From CAZGSG01 sp964528095 (lineage in GTDB: Bacteria > Bacteroidota > Bacteroidia > Chitinophagales > Chitinophagaceae), in the NCBI GenBank assembly GCA_964528095.1, contig CAZGSG010000201.1, positions 1 through 10,954 on the forward strand: a stretch of 10,954 bases of DNA. Direction: 5' to 3'. The position numbers were made by a program, and so were the translations under genes. The first letter of the stretch is position 1. Every line of letters begins with the position of its first letter. Below the pieces are notes generated by a model. That model searched no databases, was not told where the DNA came from, and was given only the letters and a program-made list of their open reading frames with translations. This document shows, piece after piece, positions 1 through 7,917 of the stretch.

Positions 1-681
1 GATGCACCCGATCTTTCCTGAGTATATCTTGAATATACCGATGATATGAGGCACAGATCCGCCGACAGTCCAAAATTCTATAGCGCCATTGAAATGATGG
101 ATGACCAGATACGGCGTTTGTGGGAAGCCATACAATACAGGCAAAAAGAGTTTGGCGAAGAGTGGCAGATCTTTGTTACAACCGACCATGGTCGTGATTC
201 GGTAACAGGGCGGGGTCATGGGGGACAATCGACGCGGGAGCGCAGCGGCTGGATCGTGACCAATGCCAAAGGGTTGAATGAATATTTTAAAAAAGGAACA
301 TCTTCCATCGCCGATATCATGCCTACGATCGCTGCTTTAGATATAAAAATCCCTAAAGAACAGTTGATGGAAATAGACGGACAGCGTCTTACCGGCAAAT
401 TATCTGCTATCAACCTGGCTGCTTCATTCAGGGACAATCATCTTTATCTTACCTGGAAACCACTGATAAAAAAGGGTATGGCAACAATCTCTGTGGCCAT
501 TACAAATAATTTTAAAACAGGTGGCAGGGATAATTACCGCTTCATTACACGGGTGCCAGTGATTGCAGGTAAACTAATGATTGATGCGTCTTCCTTTCCA
601 GCTACCTTTTACAAAGTGGTTATAGAAATGCCGGATAATATGCTTACACGATGGGTGATCGTTGATCCGTCAAAAAAATAA
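1..681 (+). pseudogene. Alkaline-phosphatase-fold phosphodiesterase/sulfatase-like protein, 3' part, with in-frame TGA
   Basis: The family is metal-dependent hydrolases that cleave phosphate or sulfate esters outside the cytoplasm. The uninterrupted frame starts at ATG 46 (211 residues). Counting from that Met, TTDHGRD lies at residues 45-51 and GHGGQS at 57-62; these carry the Asp/His metal ligands of this superfamily. The same frame is conserved upstream of the Met: codons 1-18 read DAPDLS, 19-21 is TGA, and 22-48 reads VYLEYTDDM, where TDD-x-x-H supplies further metal ligands. Family members I recall have Trp at the TGA position, so TGG to TGA is the simplest reading. The Met at 46 is therefore internal and not a real start, and the 5' half lies outside the window. 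Just after it, G, aromatic and G of the usual GHR(Y/F)GDS are replaced, giving RHRSADS. The last 70 residues or so look like a beta-rich C-terminal domain. The substrate cannot be told. I am confident of the family and less sure whether the stop is real or a contig-end error. Confidence 0.75.
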
Positions 682-797
682 ATGCATACCCTATATTTTT
701 AATACATGTTAATACTGACAATACAATTTTGCAGAGTAAAAAACAACACTTGCCATCCGGGTGATTTTTGTTAACTTCCTGAACCGATACATATTTT
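682..797. other. Intergenic gap before the cytochrome gene
   Basis: This 116-base AT-rich gap is the longest between plus-strand genes. It is the most likely place for a promoter of the 798-10605 gene run. A partial match to the Bacteroidota -7 element (CAATTTTG at 724-731, against TAnnTTTG) is present, but no TTG-type -33 element lies at the expected distance. I see no hairpin with a T-run after the stop at 681, so read-through from the upstream gene is also possible. Confidence 0.3.
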
Positions 798-3116
798 ATG
801 AGTCGACGATTAGCTGCCTGCATTCTTATTATCATTGCTGTTATAAGCGGTACAGTTGCCTGTTTTAATAACAAGCATACTGAGAATAAATTACCCGAAA
901 CAGTCAGCTACAACTTTCACATAAGACCCATTCTTTCCGATAAATGTTTCAAATGTCACGGGCCTGATGCAGGCCATCGCCAGGCTGGGTTACGATTAGA
1001 CATTGCAGACAGCGCTTTTGCTCCTCTGAAAGAAACACCTGGAGCTTTTGCCCTGATAGCCGGAAAACCGGAAGAATCAGAGCTATTCAAACGTATCTCT
1101 TCTCCCGATACAGCTTATATAATGCCCACACCATCTTCTCACCTGGGCGCATTGAGCGAACACGAGATCAGCTTATTTAAAAAGTGGATCAAACAGGGAG
1201 CAAAATATGAATCACATTGGGCATTCACAGCACCGGTTAAAGCAGCTATACCTGTTACTTCCGATAAAAAATGGGCAAGGAATGAAATTGATCATTTCAT
1301 CCAGTATAAAATAGAAGAGCAGGGACTTGAGCACAATGAAGAAGCCGACAAAGAACGACTACTGAAAAGGGTATGCCTGGATATAACGGGGCTTCCGCCA
1401 ACCATTGAAATGATGGACCGGTTCATGGCTGATAAAAGCAGTACTGCATACGAAAAGATCATTGATGAATTATTACAAACGCCGGCATACGGAGAAAAGA
1501 TGGCGGTACACTGGATGGACCTTGCACGCTATTCGGATAGTTACGGCTACCAGGATGATAATATCCGTACACAATGGCCCTGGCGTGATTGGGTGATCCA
1601 TGCGTTTAATACCAATATACCTTATGACCGCTTCCTGACATGGCAGATTGCCGGGGATATGTTGCCCAATCCAACAAAGGAAGAAGTACTTGCGACCGGT
1701 TTTTTTCGTAATCATAAATACACAGAAGAAGGTGGTGTGATACCGGAAGAATACCGGATCGAATACCTGGTAGACAAAACCAAAACATTTGGTAAAGGAA
1801 TCCTGGGCATCACTATCGAATGCGCACAATGCCATGATCATAAATACGATCCTTTTTCTCAAAAAGATTATTATTCCTTTCTTGCTTTTTTTAATACTAC
1901 AAAAGAATTGGGATTTGAAGGCGATGTGTCGGTGTCGAAGCCTGCGAAAAACCCCATTCTTACCATCAATAGCGCAGACAGGGAGCAGCTGCTTTCTTTT
2001 ATCAATGCAAAAGATACAGCTGCGATGACCGTATCTGTCATGGGAGAAATGGATACCGCAAGAAGAACATTTTTATTGAACCGGGGTGTATATGATCAAC
2101 CCGGAGAAGAAGTGCGAGCGGCTGGTATCCCCGCTGTCATGAAATTTGATACAACCATATATGCACGCAATCGACTTGGCCTTGCAAAATGGACGGTAAG
2201 TAAAAACAACCCGCTTACGGCAAGGGTTTTTGTCAACCTTGTATGGCAGGAGATCTTTGGAAGGGGTTTGGTGACAACCTCTGGTGATTTTGGCATGCAG
2301 GGTGAATTACCTACTCACCCCGAATTACTCGATTGGCTTGCTGCCGATTTTATGGAACATGGGTGGAATACAAAACGATTGATGAAACAGGTACTTAGTT
2401 CGGCTACTTACCGTCAATCGGTGAAAGTATCTGCATCGCAATTAAAAAAAGATCCGGAAAATATTTATTTATCAAGAGCACCACGGTTACGGTTAAAAGC
2501 AGAGTTTATCCGGGATCTTTATTTAGCAAGCAGTGGGCTATTGATAAAAAAGATCGGCGGGCCCAGTGTGAAACCCTATCAACCGAAAGGATTATGGGAA
2601 AGTGCAAGTTCAGGTCGCGGGCAATTAGCGGTTTATAAACAGGACCATGGTGAAGACCTGTATCGCAGGGGTCTTTATACATTTATTAAACTCACCGTAC
2701 CTCCTCCTGTGATGGGTGTATTTGATGCAAGTAACCGCGATCAATGTGAAATAAAACGCTCTAAAACAAATACGCCGCTGCAGGCCCTGGTGATGATGAA
2801 TGATCCGGCAGTACTGGAAGCCTCCCGTGTACTGGCACAGGAGCTGCTGACAAGTCAACCTTCTGCCAGCAGTCAATTGTCTATTGCATTCAGGCGGATC
2901 ATTTGCCGGCAGCCGGCTGCCGCTGAACAAAAAATACTCGATAGTTATTATACAGAGCAGTTACAATTATTTCAGCAAAAAAAACTGGATGCGGCTTCCA
3001 CTATTCAGCAGGGAGAATATCCGCAAAATAAAAAAGCGGATATAAATCAGCTGGCTGCATTAATGAAAGTAATCAGCATGATCTACAATATGGAAGAAGC
3101 GATGATCAAAAGCTGA
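798..3116 (+). CDS. Planctomycete-type cytochrome c protein, PSCyt1-DUF1549-DUF1553 (PSD1), probable lipoprotein
   Basis: This 772-residue exported protein is probably haem-bearing. The N-terminus has an SRR start, a hydrophobic stretch (residues 8-21) and Cys22 after TVA, a loose lipobox suggesting a lipid anchor. The PSCyt1 domain follows, with haem motif CFKCH at 50-54. The DUF1549 (PSCyt2) domain spans roughly 155-370, with the typical LTGLPPT-like segment, WMDLARYSDSYGYQ, and a second CXXCH (CAQCH) at 342-346 in the ECAQCHDHKYDP block. The DUF1553 (PSD1) domain covers about 450-770, including RNRLGLAKW, QGELPTHPELLDWLA and TNTPLQALVMMNDP. The linker between the two large domains is short (about 80 residues), as in Bacteroidota members, whereas many planctomycete members have extra modules there. 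The C-terminus (YNMEEAMIKS then TGA) is where the family normally ends. The usual Arg of the VNRxWQ motif is Leu481 here. It is followed 31 bases later by DUF1501, its standard partner. No enzymatic reaction is established for the family; electron transfer is an inference from the haem motifs. Confidence 0.93.
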   Translation: MSRRLAACILIIIAVISGTVACFNNKHTENKLPETVSYNFHIRPILSDKCFKCHGPDAGHRQAGLRLDIADSAFAPLKETPGAFALIAGKPEESELFKRISSPDTAYIMPTPSSHLGALSEHEISLFKKWIKQGAKYESHWAFTAPVKAAIPVTSDKKWARNEIDHFIQYKIEEQGLEHNEEADKERLLKRVCLDITGLPPTIEMMDRFMADKSSTAYEKIIDELLQTPAYGEKMAVHWMDLARYSDSYGYQDDNIRTQWPWRDWVIHAFNTNIPYDRFLTWQIAGDMLPNPTKEEVLATGFFRNHKYTEEGGVIPEEYRIEYLVDKTKTFGKGILGITIECAQCHDHKYDPFSQKDYYSFLAFFNTTKELGFEGDVSVSKPAKNPILTINSADREQLLSFINAKDTAAMTVSVMGEMDTARRTFLLNRGVYDQPGEEVRAAGIPAVMKFDTTIYARNRLGLAKWTVSKNNPLTARVFVNLVWQEIFGRGLVTTSGDFGMQGELPTHPELLDWLAADFMEHGWNTKRLMKQVLSSATYRQSVKVSASQLKKDPENIYLSRAPRLRLKAEFIRDLYLASSGLLIKKIGGPSVKPYQPKGLWESASSGRGQLAVYKQDHGEDLYRRGLYTFIKLTVPPPVMGVFDASNRDQCEIKRSKTNTPLQALVMMNDPAVLEASRVLAQELLTSQPSASSQLSIAFRRIICRQPAAAEQKILDSYYTEQLQLFQQKKLDAASTIQQGEYPQNKKADINQLAALMKVISMIYNMEEAMIKS

Positions 3117-3147
3117 TTCTATTTACCAGGGTATAAACAAGCAAATA

Positions 3148-4596
3148 ATGGAAAAAGAACAATTGGAACGACACCTTAACCTGAACCGGCGCAGATTTCT
3201 GACCCGGCTGGGAATGGGTATCGGCGGCGCGGCACTGGGATCATTGCTTATCCCCGATCTGTTTGGCGGGAGTGCCGAAGAAGATATGGTCATGACAGGC
3301 CTGCCGCAATTTGCCCCAAAGGCAAAACGAATCATCTATTTATTCCAGAATGGCGCCCCATCACAACTTGACCTGTTCGATTACAAACCCATGTTACAAA
3401 AAATGCATGGTGAAGATCTTCCCGCTTCGATACGCATGGGGCAGCGACTGACGGGTATGACCTCCGAACAGAAAAAATTTCCATTGGCCGGATCTTATTT
3501 TCAATTCAATCAATACGGTGAATCAAGGGCATGGATAAGCGATCTGATGCCACATACTGCAAAAGTGGTGGATGATCTTTGTTTTGTCAGATCCATGTTT
3601 ACGGAAGCGATCAATCATGACCCCGCGCTTACTTTTTTTCAAACGGGAGCACAGGTCGGAAACCGGCCCAGTATGGGATCATGGCTGAGTTATGGACTGG
3701 GTAGTGAGAATAAAAACCTTCCTGCTTTCTGTGTATTGTTATCAAAGGGCAAGGGTAATGGCCAGGGTGTTTATTCGAAGTTATGGACCAATGGATTTCT
3801 CGATCCCATTCACCAGGGAGTACAATTCAGTAGTGGAGAAAACCCTGTATTGTACCTCAACAATCCCGGGGGTATTGATAAAGCAGATCGCCGAAAAATG
3901 CTGGATAAACTGGCCGAACTAAACCAGGAATCATATAAACAGTTCGGCGACCCCGAGATCAATGCCAAAGTACAGCAATATGAAATGGCTTATCGTATGC
4001 AGACAGCTGTGCCTGATGTAACAGATCTTAGCAAAGAACCCGAAGACATTATTAAACTATATGGGCCTGATTGTTTAACACCCGGCACCTATGCAGCCAA
4101 TTGCCTGCTTGCAAGAAAACTATCAGAGAACGGTGTTCGTTTTGTACAACTCTATCACCAGGGCTGGGATGCACATGATAGTCTGCCCTCACAAATAAAA
4201 GGACAGGCAAATGATGTAGACCGTTCATCGGCGGCATTGATCACTGACCTAAAGCAACGTGGTCTCTTAGATGAAACACTTGTGATCTGGGGCGGAGAAT
4301 TTGGCCGTACCAATTATTGCCAGGGACCGCTGACCAAAGAAAATTATGGCCGTGATCATCACCCCCGCTGCTTTACTATCTGGATGGCAGGAGGTGGAGT
4401 GAAACCGGGAGTATATGGCGAAACAGATGATTTCGGATATAATATCGTGAAAGACCCGGTACATGTACATGATTTTCATGCGACGGTGATGCACCTGATG
4501 GGACTCAACCACGAACAGCTCACCTACAAACATCTTGGAAGAAGATACCGGCTGACGGATGTGGCCGGCAATGTGATCAAAGGACTGATGGCTTAA
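3148..4596 (+). CDS. DUF1501 family protein with Tat signal
   Basis: This 482-residue protein is probably exported folded. Residues 14-18 are RRRFL, followed by a Gly/Ala-rich hydrophobic stretch (about 21-40), a twin-arginine signal. The mature part shows DUF1501 hallmarks: RIIYLFQNGAPSQLDLFD near residue 63, GGEFGRT at 382-388, GRDHHP at 401-406, an AGGGVKPG loop and a C-terminal LGRRYRLTDVAGNV segment. DUF1501 belongs to the alkaline phosphatase/sulfatase fold, and its conserved His/Asp residues look like metal ligands, but I know of no proven substrate. The start at 3148 is chosen because it places the Tat motif at the normal distance from the N-terminus. No Shine-Dalgarno site is visible, which is normal for Bacteroidota. 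The gene lies 31 bases after the DUF1549/DUF1553 gene in the same direction, the usual pairing for these families, so the two are very likely co-transcribed. The frame is complete and looks functional. Confidence 0.93.
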   Translation: MEKEQLERHLNLNRRRFLTRLGMGIGGAALGSLLIPDLFGGSAEEDMVMTGLPQFAPKAKRIIYLFQNGAPSQLDLFDYKPMLQKMHGEDLPASIRMGQRLTGMTSEQKKFPLAGSYFQFNQYGESRAWISDLMPHTAKVVDDLCFVRSMFTEAINHDPALTFFQTGAQVGNRPSMGSWLSYGLGSENKNLPAFCVLLSKGKGNGQGVYSKLWTNGFLDPIHQGVQFSSGENPVLYLNNPGGIDKADRRKMLDKLAELNQESYKQFGDPEINAKVQQYEMAYRMQTAVPDVTDLSKEPEDIIKLYGPDCLTPGTYAANCLLARKLSENGVRFVQLYHQGWDAHDSLPSQIKGQANDVDRSSAALITDLKQRGLLDETLVIWGGEFGRTNYCQGPLTKENYGRDHHPRCFTIWMAGGGVKPGVYGETDDFGYNIVKDPVHVHDFHATVMHLMGLNHEQLTYKHLGRRYRLTDVAGNVIKGLMA

Positions 4597-4607
4597 TAAA
4601 AAATAAA

Positions 4608-4626
4608 CTAACCGGTTAGATTAACC
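4608..4626. repeat. Perfect 12-base palindrome plus overlapping inverted repeat upstream of the NHL gene
   Basis: CTAACCGGTTAG at 4608-4619 is a perfect palindrome. The unit TAACC then recurs at 4622-4626, so GGTTA at 4614-4618 can pair with either flanking copy. It sits 12 bases after the DUF1501 stop and about 30 bases before the natural ATG (4656) of the NHL gene. It could be an operator or a small intercistronic RNA structure. No T-run follows directly, so it does not look like an intrinsic terminator. The symmetry is visible; a function is not shown. Confidence 0.4.
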
Positions 4627-4655
4627 TGATTTTAAATCCTGAATTTTTACCTGCT

Positions 4656-4811
4656 ATGGACCGCAAACAATTCATTCATCAAACATGACTCACGACTGCA
4701 GGCCTGATCTGCGATCCGTCTTTACTCAAAACAAAGAACAATCCGGAAATTATACTGGGGCATAATAATAAACGTTATCGCCTGAATACAAAATGGAGCC
4801 AGGCAAATGTT
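4656..4811 (+). pseudogene. 5' segment of the NHL protein gene: Tat-like signal interrupted by TGA at 4686-4688
   Basis: ATG 4656 is in the same frame as the open frame that runs to 5690. It reads MDRKQFIHQT, then TGA (4686-4688), then LTTAGLICDPSLLK, then about 26 residues leading without a break into the propeller (NPEIILGHNNKRYRLNTKWS). This is the typical N-terminus of such exported Bacteroidota proteins: a charged DRKQFI start, then a hydrophobic Thr/Ala/Gly stretch. Members usually have Gly after the QT, so GGA to TGA by one base is the simplest explanation. If the stop is real, translation from the natural start ends after ten residues. The downstream frame could then only be made by reinitiation, for example at 4812, without an export signal. 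Confidence 0.7.
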
Positions 4812-5690
4812 ATGCAAAATCCGGTAAAGGATTGTCATGAAATGGTGCAGGATAAACTAGGACGCATTATTCTTTTAACAAATGAAACAAAAAATAATGT
4901 GCTCATTTATGACCGGAGTGGAAAGCTGCTCAATAGCTGGGGACATGAATACCCCGGGGCACATGGTCTTACCCTGTTCAATGAGAATGGAGCTGATACT
5001 TTATTTATCTGTGATAATAACCGTCACCAGGTATTTAAGACAACGATTGATGGAAAAGTATTATTGACTTTAAACTATCCCAAAGAAACAGGTAAGTATG
5101 CAAAGGAAGAAGAATATGTGCCAACAGAAACAGCCATTGCCCCTAATGGAGATATTTATGTGGTAGATGGTTATGGCAAAGACTGGGTGATACAGTATGA
5201 TCACAAGGGTAATTATATTCGGCATTTTGGCGGAAAGGGTGAGGGCGACCAGTTTTTAGATAATGCACATGGTATTTGTATTGATAACCGGAATGCGAAT
5301 AAACCCTGCCTGATTATAACATCCCGCAAACAAAACGCTTTTAAAAGATATACAATGGATGGCGTATATATCGATACGATCCCATTACCGGGTGCATGGG
5401 TTTGTCGGCCTGTTATAAAAGGAGATTACCTGTACACGGCCGTATTGCAAACGAATACAAGGCAAAATGATAAATCAGGTTTTGTGCTGATACTGGATAA
5501 AAATCACCAGGTAATTTCAAGTCTTGGCGGCAACCTGCCTTCATATAAGGACAAAAAACCTGAAGAAATGTACCAGACAGAGAAAATATTTGATTACCCG
5601 CATGATGTATGTATCGACAACGATGAGAATCTGTATGTAGCGCAATGGAACTCCGGGCAGGTATATCCTTATAAATTACAACCGGTATAA
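4812..5690 (+). CDS. NHL-repeat/six-bladed beta-propeller protein (N-terminally truncated open frame)
   Basis: The 292-residue open frame is an extracytoplasmic beta-propeller of the NHL/peptidyl-glycine-lyase-like type, likely a binding or scaffold protein. Repeats of the kind D.xGxIxLxxxxxNxVxxYDxxGKxL recur: LGRIILLTNETKNNVLIYDRSGKLL, NGDIYVVDGYGKDWVIQYDHKGNYI and a closing DNDENLYVAQWNSGQVYPYKL. Landmark phrases are YPGAHGLTL and the penultimate FDYPHDVCIDN. The conserved sequence begins well before Met 4812, in frame from ATG 4656, so 4812 is the first Met after the in-frame TGA and probably not the native start. The full product would be 344 codons. The gene follows DUF1501 and precedes the DUF2231-cytochrome gene by 44 bases; NHL-type propellers are common members of these clusters. 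Its ligand is unknown. An intact copy would be exported, while the present frame alone would remain in the cytoplasm. Confidence 0.85.
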   Translation: MQNPVKDCHEMVQDKLGRIILLTNETKNNVLIYDRSGKLLNSWGHEYPGAHGLTLFNENGADTLFICDNNRHQVFKTTIDGKVLLTLNYPKETGKYAKEEEYVPTETAIAPNGDIYVVDGYGKDWVIQYDHKGNYIRHFGGKGEGDQFLDNAHGICIDNRNANKPCLIITSRKQNAFKRYTMDGVYIDTIPLPGAWVCRPVIKGDYLYTAVLQTNTRQNDKSGFVLILDKNHQVISSLGGNLPSYKDKKPEEMYQTEKIFDYPHDVCIDNDENLYVAQWNSGQVYPYKLQPV

Positions 5691-5734
5691 TCAGATCCTT
5701 TGTATTCCTGATGAAATAAAAGCCAACCAACTAC

Positions 5735-7879
5735 ATGCGCTGGAAAAACCTCTGTTTTAATATTTCGATCGCTCTGAACTGCCTGCTTGTATTTCTGCTG
5801 CTATTTGAAAATCGTATAGCGGTACCTGCATGGCTGCAGGTGGCCGGGCGCATGCATCCGTTGATCCTGCATTTTCCGCTGGTTCTTATTCTATTATATG
5901 CATTGTTTACACTCGTTCCATCCGGCCAGAAAATTAGCAACACTGAACATGGACGGTTGATAGCAGATGTATTACTACTGGCCGCATCATTCACTGCTGC
6001 ACTCACCGCTGTATTTGGGCTACTGCTCTCCAGGGAAGCAGGTTATGATGCAGCTGCTTTACAATGGCATAAATGGGGAGGCGCTGCGGTTTCAATCTTT
6101 ACACTTACCTGGTATTATTTTAGAAGATCGGCGCAAACAAAAAAAGCGATCTCCTTTTTAACAGCGTCACTTGCGATCATACTCGTCATTTTTACGGGTC
6201 ACCAGGGAGCAACCATCACACATGGACAGCAGTTTTTATTAGCTCCTTTATTACCGGAAGAAAAGGAAAGGAGTATTGACCCCGAGCAGGCAATCGTTTA
6301 CCAGGATATGGTAAAACCGATCCTTGAAAAAAAATGCATGAGCTGTCATAACCGGCAAAAGGCAAAGGGTGAATTCATCATGGAAACGGAAGCTCTATTG
6401 CTTCGCGGGGGAAAGAGTGGTATACCATGGGATGCCTCAATGCCTGACCATGGCTTGCTTTTAACCAGGCTCTACCTGCCAGCAGAAGAAAAAAAACATA
6501 TGCCCCCGCAGGGCAAACCCGCTTTATCAGCAGAAGAATTGGCCATTATTACACAATGGGTGAGGAAAGGCGCTGACTTTAAACTAAGAGTAGCTGATCT
6601 TCCGGACACAGATACGCTTAAACAAATAGCGAAACAGCTATTTAGTGAACAGGTTAAGGTTGAGTACGCATTTGACAAGGCAGATCCTTCGGTAATTAAA
6701 GAGCTAAATAGTGTAAACAGGGTTGTAACTGAAGAAGCACAGGGTTCGCCGGCATTATCAGTCAGTTTTTTTAACAGCCAGTTGTTCAACTCTTCGCAAT
6801 TAAAAGAACTAACAAAGATCAAAAAACAGGTTGTGTCGCTGGATCTTTCAAAGATGGATGTAAAGGATGAGGACATGAAGGTAATTGGCGAGCTGGAGAA
6901 TCTGCGGATACTCAATCTTGGTTTCACAAACATTACAGGCGCATCTTTGCCCACGCTAAAAAAATTGAAGTTCCTTGAAACTTTATCGCTTGCCGGTACA
7001 AAACTGACGGCTGCTCAATTAAAAGAGCTACAGGGCTTTCCACAACTTAAAACCGTATACACCTGGAACACCGGTATAAGCGCCAAAGAACTGGACCAGT
7101 TGGTTGGTACAATAAAAAATATCCGCTGGGAGACTGGCTTTAACGGGGATACGGTACACTTGAAATTATCGCCACCGCTAATAGCCAATGAGAACATGAT
7201 CATCAAAGATCCTGTACCGCTTCAATTAAAACATTATATAAAAGGAACGGGTATCCGTTATACAACTGATGGCTCTGAGCCTGACAGCCTGCACTCGCCT
7301 GTTTTTAATAATGACTTCCTTATTTCCTCCAATACCTTTATCCGCGCCAAAGCATACAAAGCGGGATGGGTCAGCAGCGATATCATTGAACAGAATTTTT
7401 ATACCAGTAAATATATTCCGGATAGTATCCTCTTTATCACCCAACCTGATCCTTCACATAAAGGAGAAAGCAGGTTACTGGCAGATCTTCAGAAGGGAGA
7501 AACGAATTTCCGGTCAGACAAATGGCTTGCCTGGAGGCAGACCCGTACGGAACTGTTATTGGAATATAAAAATCCTGTATCAATTGAAAGCATAACCCTA
7601 AGCAGCTTAGTAGATGTAAACTCCTATATTATGCCGCCTGCAATGATAGAGGTATGGGGTGGCAATGATCCAAAAAGTTTAAAACTATTATCAAAAAAGG
7701 TTCCAGACCAACCAGTCAAAGTACAACCGGCTGCATTACGCGGATATGAATGTAAGTTTGCACCAGCTTCAGTAAGGTTCATCAAGCTCGTTGCAAGTCC
7801 TGTATTTAAATTACCCGCCTGGCATCCCGGTAAAGGCGATAAAGCATGGTTATTCATTGACGAAATAATGGTGAACTAA
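5735..7879 (+). CDS. Membrane-anchored mosaic: DUF2231, cytochrome c (PSCyt1-like), leucine-rich repeats, chitobiase-C-like and discoidin-like domains
   Basis: This 714-residue protein would be anchored in the inner membrane with a large periplasmic tail. Residues 8-160 hold about five hydrophobic segments, with the DUF2231 signature HPLILHFP at 41-48 and a TGHQGA motif near 153-158. A PSCyt1-type domain follows with haem motif CMSCH at 201-205 and the typical MPP-x-GKPALSAEELAIITQWVRKGA end (about 255-280). Leucine-rich repeats occupy roughly 365-455 (VVSLDLSK, LRILNLG, LETLSLAGT). A chitobiase C-terminal-like Ig domain with YTTDGSEP lies at about 503-555. The last 125 residues or so resemble a discoidin/F5-8C carbohydrate-binding fold, with DKWLAWRQ, VEVWGGNDPKSL-like strands and the closing WLFIDEIMVN. 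The start at 5735 gives a short N-terminal positive patch before the first membrane segment. I infer a membrane cytochrome that docks to a glycan or partner protein; its electron donor and acceptor are unknown. The frame is intact. Confidence 0.88.
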   Translation: MRWKNLCFNISIALNCLLVFLLLFENRIAVPAWLQVAGRMHPLILHFPLVLILLYALFTLVPSGQKISNTEHGRLIADVLLLAASFTAALTAVFGLLLSREAGYDAAALQWHKWGGAAVSIFTLTWYYFRRSAQTKKAISFLTASLAIILVIFTGHQGATITHGQQFLLAPLLPEEKERSIDPEQAIVYQDMVKPILEKKCMSCHNRQKAKGEFIMETEALLLRGGKSGIPWDASMPDHGLLLTRLYLPAEEKKHMPPQGKPALSAEELAIITQWVRKGADFKLRVADLPDTDTLKQIAKQLFSEQVKVEYAFDKADPSVIKELNSVNRVVTEEAQGSPALSVSFFNSQLFNSSQLKELTKIKKQVVSLDLSKMDVKDEDMKVIGELENLRILNLGFTNITGASLPTLKKLKFLETLSLAGTKLTAAQLKELQGFPQLKTVYTWNTGISAKELDQLVGTIKNIRWETGFNGDTVHLKLSPPLIANENMIIKDPVPLQLKHYIKGTGIRYTTDGSEPDSLHSPVFNNDFLISSNTFIRAKAYKAGWVSSDIIEQNFYTSKYIPDSILFITQPDPSHKGESRLLADLQKGETNFRSDKWLAWRQTRTELLLEYKNPVSIESITLSSLVDVNSYIMPPAMIEVWGGNDPKSLKLLSKKVPDQPVKVQPAALRGYECKFAPASVRFIKLVASPVFKLPAWHPGKGDKAWLFIDEIMVN

Positions 7880-7917
7880 GGTTCGATTTAAAATCTTTGT
7901 ACAACTCTCCTATTAAC

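Noticed and set aside
1473..1862. Minus-strand open frame of 129 codons inside the cytochrome gene
   Set aside because: It is the antisense shadow of the strongly conserved DUF1549 domain, and its own translation shows no recognisable domain.
4686..4688. Selenocysteine insertion at TGA 4686
   Set aside because: The codon sits in a signal peptide, where Gly is expected rather than a redox Cys/Sec position, and I see no convincing stem-loop of SECIS type right after it.
1..5690. TGA as a recoded sense codon (Trp as in Mycoplasma, or Gly as in Gracilibacteria/SR1)
   Set aside because: The two in-frame TGAs would need different meanings (Trp and Gly). TGA also ends the 798-3116 gene exactly at the normal family C-terminus, and all the long frames use TGG and GGN freely without internal TGA.
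6472..6954. Minus-strand open frame of 160 codons inside the mosaic gene
   Set aside because: It has Ser/Phe-rich low-complexity translation typical of antisense reading and lies opposite clear cytochrome and LRR sequence.
7892..7899. Bacteroidota -7 promoter element (AATCTTTG, close to TAnnTTTG) before the GH3 gene
   Set aside because: The nearest upstream TTG (7857-7859) is about 32 bases away, too far for a -33 element, and the match itself is imperfect.
7897..7917. TTG at 7897 as the start of the GH3 gene
   Set aside because: The seven extra residues add nothing to the signal peptide, and ATG 7918 gives a normal MKN-type signal sequence at the usual length.
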